Part shown: positions 40,401 through 49,026 of the stretch, in pieces
Layout of the letters: each line of letters starts with the position of its first letter
How positions within the stretch are numbered: the first letter of the stretch is position 1
From: Symbiodinium kawagutii
Taxonomy: Eukaryota; Sar; Dinophyceae; Suessiales; Symbiodiniaceae
NCBI GenBank assembly: GCA_009767595.1
Contig: VSDK01028007.1
Span: 283,572-347,571, forward strand
Direction of reading: 5' to 3'
Length of the DNA: 64,000 nt
Notes under the pieces: model-generated
The model's input: only the letters and a program-made list of their open reading frames with translations
Databases searched by the model: none
What the model was told of the DNA's origin: nothing
Position numbers and translations under genes: made by a program

Positions 40401-43400
40401 TGATACCATGATAAGCAATGGCTATGGCAAACCAGCTGGCCAACCAGAACAACCATCAACTAATCATTACTTACCATTGGTTAACGCTAGCATAGCAAAC
40501 AGTTACCTACCAGCTGGTTCATAGGTTTGATAAAACAGCTCGTCTCATCATCCGCCAGAACCTGCTAGTGCTAATCATCTGCAGAGTGGAACTCTAGGGC
40601 CTGTTCACCTAGCTTGGTTCACTAGGGCAACTACCAGCTACGGCTGATTGATAATTAAGGTGGTTGGAAGGGATAATAATCAACTATGTTATCGGCAGTT
40701 GGTTTATATTTAGGGTAACTACAGTTCATGGTAGATCTAACTATACTTCGGTGGGCTATATTCACCAACTTATAAGTAGGGGCTACCACTCTGTGTTAAT
40801 CATTCGTTGGTGAATTCATGATTAATGAGGATGACCATCGCTTCCCCACCATTAATCACCTGTCATCATTGGTGAACCTCCACCACCATCGACCTACAAA
40901 CAACGATGTGACTACGTGGTGGTTAATCAAAATAGGGAGCCCAAAAAATGGTCATGGTAACAATGGTTAATAGTGGATGACTTGGGGGGTCCCCCATGAC
41001 TTGAGAAACACCCATATGAATGCTTTCTTTACGAATTGCCCTGCTGAGCTGAACCTTGTTTTCCCCTTCAAAGCTGCGTGCATCTGCCACCTGCTTCGCT
41101 GCATCTTCAAATTCGTAGTGCACAAAGCCATACCCGTGCGACCTTCCAACTGGCACAGTTCCAGTGCCATTCACCCCATCATTTTCATCATCGGTTACCC
41201 TGAAGCTACATAGAAAACGGAGAAATCTGAGATGTGGAAGCGAATTCTTAGATCAGCTGACTCTGTACAAGCTCGTGACTCAGGAGCTCTGGTCAAGTTG
41301 CTGATTCTTCCCCTCAGAAATCTTGGTTTTGTGCTGCAACTAGTTATATTATGGGTGTTTTTTTCAAAATAGGAGACCCCCCGAATCATCAAATATGAAT
41401 CATGCATAGCAACAAACCAACCCTAGCTTTGGGGCTTCCTATTTTGATAAACCACCACACGGTCGTGCTTCTGCGGGCTGACCTCGCGAAGGGATCAAGC
41501 TGCAAACGCTGAGGGCTTGGCTTTCCAGAAGAATCGGAGGCCACTTTGCAGGAGAGGATGTTGCCAAAGAGGCTGAAGGTGTCGTACAAAGCCTGTCATA
41601 GCTTGGGAGAACAGCGTGAAGCCAATTAAGAGCAGCAGTGGCAAAAGTTCTCTCTTCCAATCGGTTTCCCTTATGTCAGAGCCCCCAGAAACCATGGTCT
41701 ACTAGGGAAAACGACTGCACTTTTCAGGGGCGGCTTTGGGTTAAGGTATTACAACACTTATCTGCAAGTTTTCTGAACTGTGCCACTTGTCCGAGTTTGA
41801 TCGACGAACACAGGCTTCATATCAAGCCTAGCTGGCGCGAAGGCCCTGGGGCCGGCCAGCTGCTAGCCTTGTTGTCGATGTTTGGATCCAGGTTGCTGAC
41901 GTAGATGTTGCCGGCGCCCGTCTTGCGCAGAGTGGGATCACCTCGATGCCAAGCACCGCCCCAGGGGTCCAACCTGAACCAGAATCGTTTGGTGTCCCAT
42001 TAACCTGCTGTTAGATGGTCTATAGTGGTTTAGCTGAACCGTAAGGTGCTAGTTTAACTGGCTTCTGGATCCGTGGGTCAACCTGAACCATAAGTTTTGT
42101 GACATCCACCTGCTCTATTTTGGATCCAGAAGCTGTACACCAGTGCAGCCCACTGCGACTCTCTGCCCGCGATTTTGCCAACGCTTGCCGGCAGCAAATT
42201 TGTTGCAAGTGGAACATGGATGTTTTATCGATAGAGGCAAGTACTGTATCTAACACTAATGACCATTATTGAAACATTATTATCAGCCACTAGCAGGATT
42301 ATGAAACCATTTTTGTCAACCATTATTAAACCATTCTTAAACCACTATTAAACATATTATTCAGCCATTACTAAAACACTAATAGTCGTAGGATTTCACT
42401 CAGCAGAAGCGCGGCGGCTGCGAATCAAGAGACGTTGGCTCCACATGATTCGGCACCTCGCGAAGGCCGAAGCCATGTGGCCGCTCTGGGGGAAGCCAAC
42501 CAGCGATGGGAAAACCAGCTGGATCCCTACCCTTCCAGGTACCGAGCTATAGTAGGTAACCAACCCCAAATGGTAGAAACCAGCTGGTTACCTGCTATTT
42601 CATGGTAACTGGAAGGGTAGGGGATAAGGGGATAACAACTGATAACCGCGGAGATTGGGGATAATAACTTTTGAACCACTAGCAACCATCATTAAACCAG
42701 TGATTAGTTAAAGATTAATCATTAGCTAACCGTTCAATGTTCAACCATCATCAAACATCATAAACCATTAGTTAACTTACAAACCACTAAGTATTTGTCA
42801 GATATTTGTCATTAGCAAACCATTAACGTAGCAACCATAACAAATTAACCATGTAAATCTCGAATTGTATCCAACTATTGGTTGTCATCACCTTAAAGGA
42901 AACGTTGAATAACCATCGTTTACCAGTAGTTGGTCCTTATACCTTTGTAAACAATCATCATCAATGACGATTATAGTCGCTACATACCGCCATTATTGCT
43001 TAGTAACCATCATCAACTTCATTCAGCACTGGTTATTGACATCATGAATCACCATCACTAGCCTTATAACTCACCATCATTAACCACTAGCCCCCTTAAC
43101 CGAGCATCATGAACTATTAACTATTTGTTAAATATCAATCACAGTGCTAGAACCATCCTTAGCTATCATTAACCATCATTAACCTTGGAACCATCGTGTG
43201 AACCACCCTGAATCGTCCGATAGCAAGGCGCGATCGGCCACGGATGGTCGAGTAATTCAGCGCGTCCAAGGCTCGCTCGGCATCTGAAACACCTGGGCGC
43301 AAGCGCTGCCAGGGGGGGCGTGGTGAGGAGTCGTCCTGGGGCAGTGATTGTTCATGGTTTAATTATAATGATGATGGTTAGTGATGATTGTTAAATATTG

Positions 43401-46400
43401 TTTATGATCATTGTTAACTAATGATGGTCATATTGATCGATGATGAACTGATGATTATTAGTTGATAGAAGGTAAATGATGGTGATAATGGTCAACCATA
43501 GTTCATTGATGGTTGATGAGAGTGGATTCTGGCTGATGATGGTTGAAGATGGGAAACGCAGTGAAAACCACCCGAGTTTTTATGCCATGGATCGCGTAAA
43601 TGGTACTCAACCACTCCAAGAAACTTGATCGCTCGCAGAAACCAACGAATCGGGGTACCAAAATCTCAGGACTCAACACGTTTTCAATCGCGGTTGGGCT
43701 GGGTTTTCCTTTTCTGGGGTTCCAAGCTGTGAGGCAAAATGACATCAATTGCTTGGGGAGTTTGCCACAAGGGTTGCCGGGCTATTGGCGGTTTCTCGGC
43801 AGAAAAATCCAATTTCTGCTTGGTTTGGAGGATTTCCATAGTCAAAATGAGAATTTCTCTTTGGTTTGGTGTCTCACTCGAATCGTTCGGATTTGGGCTT
43901 GACATGCTTCAGCAACGAACAGCAAACCAACGACAAATAAGAAAATTGTCAGTAGTGGGGATATCAAAGGATATCACGAACCCTAATACCGAACGTACTG
44001 TTGCTAATTCTCAGCTATCAAGCACTATCAGCCATTCCGAGACTTTACAAACTCAATGCTGATAATAGTGTCAAATGCACTTCCCTACAAGGTGGACCCC
44101 AAACCACTGAACTAAGTTGGTTTATAACTAACTTAACTAGGCTCAACTACCAGTTATAGGGGGTTATAACCAACATTTATAACTACTGGGGGCCCACCTT
44201 CCCTACACATGTCATCCCCCCAAGCTGGACATGTGATCCCTAGAGGCACCACCAGGTGTCACAGCCCAGGGACTGTGGAAGTTCACGTAACCGTAGCCCA
44301 AGGACTTGCGACTGACAGCGTCCCGACCTCGGCGCGACGAGGTCTCCGTAGAGCGCGGTGGCACTCCGAAGCTGATGCCTCTACGACCCCAGCAGCGTTC
44401 GTCCTTTCAGCTGTGAAATGCTGGAGAATCCAACTGTGAACCAATAATGAGGGATAATAATCAACAATCATAGGGGATGATGACCAACAATCATAGGGGA
44501 TATGCCAACCACATGGATGTGAAGCAAAAAACGTGAACCATCACCGACCCATCAGTTGGTTCACAGCCACGGCTGAATTCTTCCAGCGTCTGTCATGGTC
44601 AGCAAGACCACGCTGTGACACGCCGCTAAGGTCCCGACAAACTCGGATGGAGGCCACGGGACCTACGCCGTTGAAAATCTCATAGAGCATGGCCTGAGCA
44701 CAGCTCCGTGGAACTCCGCTGCGGAGATTCCCAAGGAAACCAAGGGGAGGTTAGCTTTTAAGCAACTTCAAATAGCTGAATGATGTTGGAACAATCAACT
44801 TCAAATAGCTCAATAGCTTAGCTTTAAGCAACTTCAAATAGCTCAATGATTTCACTTAATGGTATTATAGCTGGGGAGGTTAGAACAATCAACTTCAAAT
44901 AGCTCAATGATTTGACTTTAACTTATTCCAACATGGTATTATAGCTGAATGATTTATCTGGTTATAAATCATCATGAAACTCAAATAAAATCAAAATAAG
45001 TTAATTAAATCATTTAGCATTATGATTAAGACATCAAAATTGATATTCACCATTTCACTGCTGTTTGTAAACAATTGGTAGTTGGGGATGACTGCACGTA
45101 ATGATAGCGCTTTTGACTGCCATTGTTAAGCATTTACTGAACTGTTAATCACTGTCAATCTTTAACCATTAACAATTCACAGCATTATTAGCTATCATTA
45201 AGTGGTGAAACAAATGATAGTGATGAAGTTTAACAGCATTGATATTAATAGAAGTTATTACTGTTAATCATTATTACTGGTGATAGCTAAATACATATTA
45301 CTGGTTATTACTAATAGAAGTTATTGCTGGTTCTTACTGTTAATTAATCATTATTTCTAACAAATACTTAATGATTAACCCTTACTGTCAATCGCTCTTA
45401 TTGTTTGGGCTAGAGATGATCACCGCCTGGGTCCCCTGCATGGCGGCCCGCTATATGGCTGATGTCACGGGCAGTTTCCGCACGGCTTCATGGCTGCCAG
45501 GGTCACGTGACAATAACCCCCGCTATAGAACCAGTAGATACCAAAACTGGTTGGTGGTTGAACCACCCCTTTGAAACATATGCTTGTCAACCAGCCATTT
45601 GTTCATGTAGGGAAACTAGGGAAAGTAAAAACATGTTTGAAACCACCAACCGGAAAATATAGCTAGTTCACCTAGGAATCACGTGAAGCATATAGCATTT
45701 ACATAGCTCACCTAGGAATAATAACGCAAATATTGAACAATTTACTTACGTAGGTAAAGCCGTTCATGGTTTTTCTACATTAGTGTTGAGCCACTTGCGT
45801 TTATATTGACTTTGTTGGGTTATGACTTTGTTGTGTTTGTATTGACAAGGTCTACCATTGTCCGAAAGCCATATTCTCAGTTTAAAGACCCAGGAACCAT
45901 CATTCGTAGTTCAATAGTTCCAGAATCGGTGGTACCCTTGAACCCATGAGCCAGATCTCGCAAAACCATGAGCAAAACCACTAAGAAGTATTCTAATCAC
46001 TCTAATCCGACTCTAATCGTCAGCTTCTCAAGCGACACCCATGAAACGACGCGCGACGCCCATGAAGCGCTTGCCTCTGTGACATCGGGATGAAGATCCC
46101 CAACGTAGAGCGAAGCGAACTGCGGAACATTCGAAGGTCCTGACCTGGGACGGCGGCTACGATACCGTGGTGCCGTGGTGGGCGGGGCCACCCTCCGGGA
46201 AGCCGTGCTGTGAATGGCAGGGAAGCAAGTGAGAAACCCGAGCACTTGAGAATGGAAGGTGAAAGGTGAATCCAGCTACCTTCTAGGATCTTTTATGGGG
46301 GCTTAAAACTGTTCTAGGGGCTTTGCAGGGATAGAACATGATAGAATTATGGTTCAAAACTAGCAGATTAGCCGGAAGCAGCTTATAACTATGAAGCAGG

Positions 46401-46606
46401 TTTGGAGGATAGAACTATGGTTCAAAACACTAGAAAATAGCTGGATTAATATGATTATATAATTCTTATAAGCATGATTAGTTACCAGTTACGATCCCTG
46501 ACGATGCACATACAAGTAGATCTTAGCAGGGCAGGGTGAATGTTGTAGCTGTTGCTGCGTTCTCTGGAGCGCGGTTTGAAGCTGCGGCATCTGGGGCTTC
46601 CGGCAT
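13335..46606 (-). CDS. cytoplasmic-type poly(A)-binding protein gene, about 34 exons
   Basis: Binds poly(A) tails through four RNA-recognition motifs (RRMs) and recruits translation and decay factors through a C-terminal MLLE domain; expected in cytoplasm. Exons spliced by eye give, in order: [13 protein letters not shown] and SLGYGYVNF (RRM1), [20 protein letters not shown] and GYGFVHYE (RRM2), a diverged RRM3 ending [23 protein letters not shown] and [20 protein letters not shown] (RRM4), then a Gly/Met/Gln/Pro-rich linker and the MLLE signature LLGEKLYPM...[16 protein letters not shown]. Frames join across nearly all RRM exons. Donors are a mix of GT, GC and GA; acceptors are mostly AG|G. 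Introns run from about 0.3 to over 2 kb and carry MITEs. Start is an ATG in a CCACC context; stop is TAG at 13,335. Not located: the RRM3-RRM4 linker exon(s); some linker-region phases do not close. The gene looks intact where it can be read. Identification rests on RRM1-4 plus MLLE in the right order. Confidence 0.93.
14436..14453 (-). CDS. possible PABP microexon in MLLE helix 5
   Basis: 18 bases between TTCAG and GTCAAC: DQLLSR, placed where PABPs read (P)E(S/L)L(R)SK. The phase does not close exactly. Confidence 0.35.
15715..15838. repeat. MITE-like element, family A (diverged)
   Basis: Left arm GGGTGTTTCTCAACTTACACG; right arm TCCCTATTTCAAGAGCTCACC. Intronic (PABP). Confidence 0.6.
16387..16488. 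repeat. MITE-like element, family A
   Basis: Left arm GCGGTGTTTCAAAATAAGGG; right arm TACCCTCATTTCAAGAACC. Intronic (PABP). Confidence 0.7.
16652..16713 (-). CDS. PABP exon, MLLE domain part 2
   Basis: Acceptor CTGAG|GCT. Reads [25 protein letters not shown]-(M/L)-L-E is the diagnostic core that binds PAM2 peptides. The 3' border is uncertain by a few bases. Confidence 0.93.
17122..17201 (-). CDS. PABP exon, MLLE domain part 1
   Basis: Acceptor TCCAG|TCG joins in phase with the exon before. Reads [20 protein letters not shown], then KYQPEL. This is the first half of the MLLE peptide-binding domain. Donor GT, phase 0. Confidence 0.93.
17547..17598. repeat. imperfect inverted repeat around a T-rich loop
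   Basis: GTATCCATCTCAGGG and CCCTTGAGATGGATAC flank a T-rich loop. Related GGGATGTATCCATCTC wording recurs at about 17,665-17,700, so this may be part of another small element family. Confidence 0.7.
18208..18300. repeat. MITE-like element, family C
   Basis: Left end GGTTGGTGGTTTCAAGCC; right end GTTACAACCACCAACCAG. Intronic (PABP). Confidence 0.8.
18557..18596. repeat. perfect 15-bp inverted repeat
   Basis: TATGGTTGGGTATCA and its complement separated by 10 bases (TCCCCCGCAG); a compact hairpin in a PABP intron. Confidence 0.85.
18898..18931 (-). CDS. PABP linker exon before MLLE
   Basis: Acceptor CTCAG|ATG. Reads [11 protein letters not shown] plus one base, in phase with the MLLE exon. 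Donor GC. Confidence 0.7.
19870..19922 (-). CDS. PABP linker exon, Met/Gln-rich
   Basis: Reads [17 protein letters not shown] after GATGAG and before a GC donor. The composition matches the other linker exons. Confidence 0.65.
20184..20224 (-). CDS. possible PABP linker exon
   Basis: Acceptor GGCAG|GTT and donor GTAAGG are both good. Reads [13 protein letters not shown], in phase if the previous exon ends in GA. Composition differs from the rest of the linker. Confidence 0.45.
20405..20450 (-). CDS. PABP linker exon, Met-rich
   Basis: Acceptor TGGAG|GC is in phase with the exon at 22,152. Reads [15 protein letters not shown]. Donor GA or GC a few bases apart. Confidence 0.65.
20880..22140. 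other. low-complexity AACCAT-type DNA in a PABP intron
   Basis: Over a kilobase of degenerate AACCATCA/TTAACCATTA wording, with no gene, MITE or fixed repeat period that I can see. Similar stretches lie at about 42.25-42.37 and 42.67-43.2 kb. Confidence 0.7.
22152..22200 (-). CDS. PABP linker exon, Gly/Met/Pro-rich
   Basis: Acceptor GCCAG|GGC, GC donor. Reads [16 protein letters not shown]. The plus strand could also be read as an exon ending in GTGAGT, but the minus reading fits its neighbours. Confidence 0.65.
23661..23697 (-). CDS. PABP linker exon, Gly/Pro-rich
   Basis: Reads [12 protein letters not shown] between ACCAG and a GC donor. Phase uncertain. Confidence 0.6.
23979..24041. repeat. 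perfect 22-bp inverted repeat
   Basis: ATATGATAAGAGTTAAGG followed by ATGG, then its exact complement after a 19-bp spacer. It can form a long hairpin in PABP intron RNA on either strand. A half copy of family A follows at about 24,050. Confidence 0.85.
24621..24678 (-). CDS. PABP linker exon, Met-rich
   Basis: Acceptor CTCAG|ATG, donor GT. Reads [19 protein letters not shown]. Phase with the previous exon does not close, so a small exon may be missing between them. Confidence 0.7.
24738..24848. repeat. MITE-like element, family A
   Basis: Left arm GGGGTTTCTCAAGTCATAGGG, right arm TTCCCCTGTTTTGAGAAACC, with GATAAACCATCAGTT inside. Intronic (PABP). Confidence 0.8.
26402..26477 (-). CDS. PABP linker exon, Met/Gln-rich
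   Basis: Phase fits the exon before it: [20 protein letters not shown], then PVAMG. Donor GT. Confidence 0.75.
26743..26774 (-). CDS. PABP linker exon, GYGG repeats
   Basis: 32 bases between TTAG and [17 protein letters not shown], continuing the Gly/Tyr linker. Confidence 0.75.
27325..27352 (-). CDS. possible PABP linker microexon
   Basis: GQYLPMGP after a CGAG acceptor-like site and before GGTCACC. Composition fits the linker, but the piece is very short. Confidence 0.35.
28723..28776 (-). CDS. PABP exon 20, Gly/Lys linker
   Basis: Acceptor GTCAG|GCG. Reads [17 protein letters not shown]. Three donors are possible; the end given uses the last GC. Confidence 0.7.
29188..29278 (-). CDS. 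PABP exon 19, basic tail and GYGG linker
   Basis: Reads [20 protein letters not shown], then [24 protein letters not shown] continues the PABP pattern after RRM4; Gly/Tyr repeats follow. Donor GC. Confidence 0.88.
29650..29697 (-). CDS. PABP exon 18, end of RRM4
   Basis: Acceptor TACAG|GTG. 16 codons: [16 protein letters not shown], matching KPLYVALAQRKE. Donor GC, phase 0. Confidence 0.95.
30216..30256 (+). repeat. (GGCAC)n microsatellite
   Basis: About seven GGCAC units next to the donor side of PABP exon 17. Confidence 0.9.
30278..30345 (-). CDS. PABP exon 17, RRM4 RNP1 and helix 2
   Basis: Acceptor GCCAG|GCT restores [20 protein letters not shown], then EMHLK. One of the clearest PABP blocks. 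Donor GC, phase 0. Confidence 0.95.
30411..30525. repeat. MITE-like element, family B
   Basis: Left end TGGCTATGGGTCAATATTAA; right end TCTTGACTCACAGCCATA. Confidence 0.8.
30591..30860 (+). repeat. 90-bp tandem repeat, three units
   Basis: Three units of exactly 90 bp, each starting CCTCATGGTTG, over 90% alike by eye; a fourth begins and decays. The length is a multiple of three, so one plus frame reads through as a Tyr/Asn-rich repeat, probably by chance. Confidence 0.92.
31105..31222. repeat. MITE-like element, family A
   Basis: Left arm TGGTGGTTTCTTAAGCCA; right arm TCCCCTATTTCGAGAAACAC. Intronic (PABP). Confidence 0.75.
31556..31668. repeat. MITE-like element, family B
   Basis: Left end TTGGCTATGGGTCAAAACC; right end ATATTGACCCATAGCCA. 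Intronic (PABP). Confidence 0.8.
31961..32006 (-). CDS. PABP exon 16, RRM4 beta-2
   Basis: Acceptor GGCAG|GTC. Reads [15 protein letters not shown] plus one base. Donor GC (GCGTGG). Confidence 0.9.
32555..32588 (-). CDS. PABP exon 15, RRM4 helix 1
   Basis: 34 bases: (L)[11 protein letters not shown] between CTAG and GTAAGG, corresponding to LRKEFSPFG in human PABPC1. Confidence 0.9.
33697..33734 (-). CDS. PABP exon 14, RRM4 start
   Basis: Acceptor GCGAG|GTC. Reads [12 protein letters not shown]. The frame into the next exon closes as DADLREWF only with a GA donor (GAGCCT). Confidence 0.9.
33867..33920. repeat. short inverted repeat
   Basis: TTAATCATTCTAA and its exact complement, 28 bp apart, in a PABP intron. 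Could fold as a hairpin. Confidence 0.7.
35016..35117. repeat. MITE-like element, family A
   Basis: Left arm CTGGTTTCTCAAAACAGGGG, right arm CCTTACTTCGAGAAACGACC, with AATAAACCAACCATTTATGG inside. A good reference for the element interrupted by the LINE. Confidence 0.88.
35310..35520 (-). CDS. GC-rich island, candidate missing PABP linker exon
   Basis: Between PABP exons 13 and 14, where the basic RRM3-RRM4 linker (about 20-25 residues) is missing. Minus frames include [12 protein letters not shown] and an AGTC|GTGAGT donor-like site. Several frames are open and none joins convincingly. Confidence 0.3.
35898..36000. repeat. MITE-like element, family A
   Basis: Left arm GGGTGTTTCTCAAAATAGGC; right arm CCCCTATGGCTTGAGAAACC. 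Intronic (PABP). Confidence 0.8.
36173..36225 (-). CDS. PABP exon 13, end of RRM3
   Basis: Acceptor AAG|TCG. Reads [18 protein letters not shown], equivalent to the IYVGRAQKK region of PABPs. Donor GC, phase 0. The linker to RRM4 that should follow was not found. Confidence 0.88.
37474..37531. other. assembly gap (58 N)
   Basis: A run of 58 N in a PABP intron. GTTCAGC occurs on both sides, suggesting that the assembler bridged a repeat or hairpin. Confidence 1.
38123..38183 (-). CDS. PABP exon 12, RRM3 helix 2
   Basis: Acceptor GTAAG|GTG. Reads [20 protein letters not shown] plus one base. The frame to exon 13 closes only with a GA donor (GAGCGG). Confidence 0.88.
38423..38566 (-). CDS. PABP exon 11, diverged RRM3
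   Basis: 48 codons. Reads [20 protein letters not shown] and continues [20 protein letters not shown], then DKGRKFAF. Structure follows RRM3, but the usual N-(V/L)-Y-V-K-N RNP2 is replaced by V-K-Y-Y-P, so RNA contact there may differ. Donor GT. Confidence 0.85.
39260..39295 (-). CDS. PABP exon 10, end of RRM2
   Basis: Only 36 bases: [12 protein letters not shown] between CTGAG and GTAAGC. It matches the last strand of PABP RRM2 and the basic tail that follows. Confidence 0.8.
40142..40183 (-). CDS. PABP exon 9, RRM2 helix 2
   Basis: Acceptor CCAG|GCC, 14 codons: [14 protein letters not shown]. Donor GT, phase 0. Confidence 0.9.
40916..41013. repeat. MITE-like element, family A
   Basis: Left arm GTGGTGGTTAATCAAAATAGG; right arm CCATGACTTGAGAAACACCC. 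Intronic (PABP). Confidence 0.75.
41091..41142 (-). CDS. PABP exon 8, RRM2 RNP1
   Basis: Acceptor GAAG|GTC restores the frame as [19 protein letters not shown]. Donor GT (GTGGCA), phase 0. Confidence 0.95.
41353..41457. repeat. MITE-like element, family A
   Basis: Left arm GGGTGTTTTTTTCAAAATAGG; right arm TTCCTATTTTGATAAACCACC. It lies in the PABP intron between exons 7 and 8. Confidence 0.85.
41522..41592 (-). CDS. PABP exon 7, RRM2 helix 1 to beta-2
   Basis: Acceptor GACAG|GCT joins to give [20 protein letters not shown], then ASDSSGK. Donor GC (GCCAAG), two bases into a codon. Confidence 0.95.
41868..41973 (-). CDS. PABP exon 6, RRM1-RRM2 linker and RRM2 start
   Basis: Reads [20 protein letters not shown], then LDPNIDNK, a near copy of the PABP linker and RNP2. 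Donor GC (GCTAGC), phase 0. The 5' border is uncertain: an AG|GTT acceptor gives 41,973, while homology alone would start near 41,954. Confidence 0.85.
43225..43292 (-). CDS. PABP exon 5, end of RRM1
   Basis: Acceptor CCCAG|GTG. Reads (S)[19 protein letters not shown], then SRL. The 3' border is probably GC at 43,224, but joining to exon 6 is not clean. Confidence 0.8.
44274..44327 (-). CDS. PABP exon 4, RRM1 RNP1
   Basis: Acceptor CCGAG|GTC. With the preceding T it reads [25 protein letters not shown] is the RNP1 strand. Donor GT, phase 1. Confidence 0.9.
44639..44693 (-). CDS. PABP exon 3, RRM1 helix 1 and beta-2
   Basis: Acceptor CTCAG|GCC. Reads [18 protein letters not shown], matching PABP after VTE. 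Donor GT, one base into the next codon. Confidence 0.9.
44752..44950. repeat. degenerate tandem repeat in a PABP intron
   Basis: CAACTTCAAATAGCTCAATGA-like units recur about five times with variable spacing. Confidence 0.75.
45549..45652. repeat. MITE-like element, family C
   Basis: Left end GGTTGGTGGTTGAACCACC; right end GTTTGAAACCACCAACCGG. Confidence 0.8.
46075..46144 (-). CDS. PABP exon 2, RRM1 beta-1/RNP2
   Basis: Acceptor CCCAG|GTC. Reads [20 protein letters not shown] plus VTE. The [12 protein letters not shown] block is the classic PABP RRM1 start. Donor is GC (GCAAGC), phase 0. Confidence 0.9.
46551..46606 (-). CDS. PABP exon 1 (start codon)
   Basis: ATG at 46,606 sits in CGCCACCATG, a strong start context, and opens [16 protein letters not shown]. 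The 3' border is uncertain: the frame into exon 2 needs two extra bases, which fits an end at 46,551 or at 46,563 (the latter with a GA donor). Confidence 0.7.
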
Positions 46607-48906
46607 GGTGGCGTCCCCCGAAAGCGCTTCAGGGGCGGCTCAATGATGGGACAAGGTTCAAACACGACACGACTGGATCTAGCTATGGTAGTCATGATGC
46701 TGCTGCGGAATATCGGTCCATCATACTGTCTCAGATCATTTGTAGCAAGCTCGTAGAGGTCAAGTCACAATGACATGGACAGTCAATTTGCCACAACTTG
46801 ACTGACAGGGGCCATCTTTTCAATCTGTTCGGTCAATGCTTCTCCTACAGCTTATTAAATAGTTGCCTTGAGCAGGAGCAATGAGCAACGTTGATCTCAT
46901 GCAGCCTCTTCAACCTTCCACTAGCATCCCATCGTTTGGGCAATAGACAATGCATACTCTTATCACATCCCACTGTGACGATTTTTCCAAGACACCAATG
47001 CATGATCCGCTACAATACTCAATAGCTGGCCATTCCTCCACATCCCTCCCAACTTTCACCACTCATACCCCTATTCTTGATTGGTTGTGTACCCATGATG
47101 TTGACTGGTTGTGCGTTGGCGTCCCAGCGAACCATCAAAGTCGTCATGACCCAACCATTAGTTGAGCACATGGTCACCCTATGCTTCCAGTTACCATGAA
47201 ATTCAACGACCACCAGGGACCTGGTTGCCGGCCCCTCATGGTTGAAGCATAGGGGTCATCCCAAGCATCAGCGCTCCCTCGCCTTCGTGCTGAGCTTGGT
47301 GGACTGGGAGTTTCGCCTGTGTCAAGGAGGGTTGCTTACTGATGGCGAATGGTAAACTAACATCATTAGCCATCAGTAAGCAAATTAGCCATAGTGAAAA
47401 ATGGAAAAACCTCATTTTTCAAAGGAAGCCCTGGGAAACCAGCTTGATTGATGGTTAATATTGCTAATGGTTGATTGATGCCCCATGAAGGTTGATCATC
47501 AATGGTTGACGATGGTTCATAAAGATCACTATATGGCATATCATGGCTAGTGACGGGTGGCTGATTGGGGATCACACTGATGACCAGCAGGTCCCCCGAA
47601 GGAACAGTTCGTGACCCGGTTGCAGACCGGTTCAGGGCCTGTTCCAATAGTTGGTATCCCCACATTGATGATGTTTCCCCACAAGTAATATTAACTGGTA
47701 TCATCATCCATATTGTTAATATTACTTAATCATCTATATATTCATACTCAAAACACAGACACATTTTATTCAAATAACACAAATGATGCAATCTCGTTGG
47801 TGGTGCTCACCACCCCTATGAATTCTCCTGGTTCCTCAGTTCTAAAGCTCCTGCTTGGAGCCCCAGTTTTTCCAACGCTTCGGAGCGAAAGCTGCGTGAC
47901 AAGCCATGGGATCATGGCCCAGGCTCAGTGGCGCCAGGTTGTGAACATTGCCATGAAGGTTTGTCACCGTAGAAGACATGACATATTGACATTGCCGCCA
48001 TGGATCGAGAAAGGTACGAACATTGGTTTGGTGATAATTATCCTCCATTATCATCAATCAAAACTGGTACAGTACCAACATTGGTTTGTCAGTCCACCAG
48101 GGGTACAGTACAAACATTGGCTTGTCAGAGTCCACCAGTCCTTTCTCCGGTTGAAAGCCGGCACAACTTGGAATCTCACGAATGACAGCGAACCATCCAA
48201 GTTGACCAAAGTTTGGAACAACAAGGAGAACCACATGTAAGTTTTTGAATTTGAATGCGCGTGCAGCCTGGTATACTCCAGACACTTGGATGGTGATGCT
48301 CATCAGGATACGACCATTTTATTGCTGGTTGTTGTTGATCGTAGTTGGCAACCCCCATCAACAAACATCATTGATCATTGCTGTTCATGATTTACGGTTG
48401 CCTGGCATCGGTAACCTCCGCTATGAATTGTCATCAACATCGACACAATCACAACAACTATCACTTAGAACATCTTAGAACCTAGAATCATCGATAAGCA
48501 TCAATCATCACCATCATCATCAATTATCATTCATCATAATCATCACTCATCCAGTCACCATCATCAATCACCAATCATCACCATCATCACCAATCACTCA
48601 TCCAGTCCCAAGCATTTTCATGGCGTATCATCCCCCACCATGGCTGAAACGCCCATGAGCCCGGACGACTCGCCCGGACGAGCCGACCTAACTGCGTCAT
48701 GTCGATGACGCGGTGGACCGGCTCCGAGCTGGCGCTTCGGTGATGGTTTCACGGTGGGATATGGCCGTCAAGGGGACTAGGTTATGCATCAATGATTCAT
48801 CGTCCAGGGGAAGCAGTTAGCCAACCAATGGTGATTTATAGCTGGTTAATATGGTTAATAATAGGGGATGATAAGCAACAATACTAGGGGATATACCAAC
48901 TATATA
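46607..48906. other. upstream flank of the PABP gene
   Basis: Mostly low-complexity sequence. No promoter motif is recognisable; dinoflagellate promoters lack a reliable TATA signal. One coding-like island lies at about 48.65 kb. Confidence 0.4.
48640..48760. CDS. GC-rich coding-like island, strand uncertain
   Basis: The plus strand has CCACCATGG opening MAETPMSPDDSPGRADLTAS, then a stop two codons on. The minus strand is open too (SSEPVHRVIDMTQLGRLVRA). Could be a first exon or part of an unidentified gene. Confidence 0.3.
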
Positions 48907-49026
48907 TGGCTATGGGTCAATATTCATCAACTAACTTTCATGGGGGATTTCCACCAACAAGTTCATAGGGAAAACAATGGTCAATAGTGGGGGAACCAGG
49001 GGGACTAAGGGTTTTGACCCACAGCC
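48907..49026. repeat. MITE-like element, family B
   Basis: Left end TGGCTATGGGTCAATATTCA; right end GTTTTGACCCACAGCCATAT. Confidence 0.85.
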
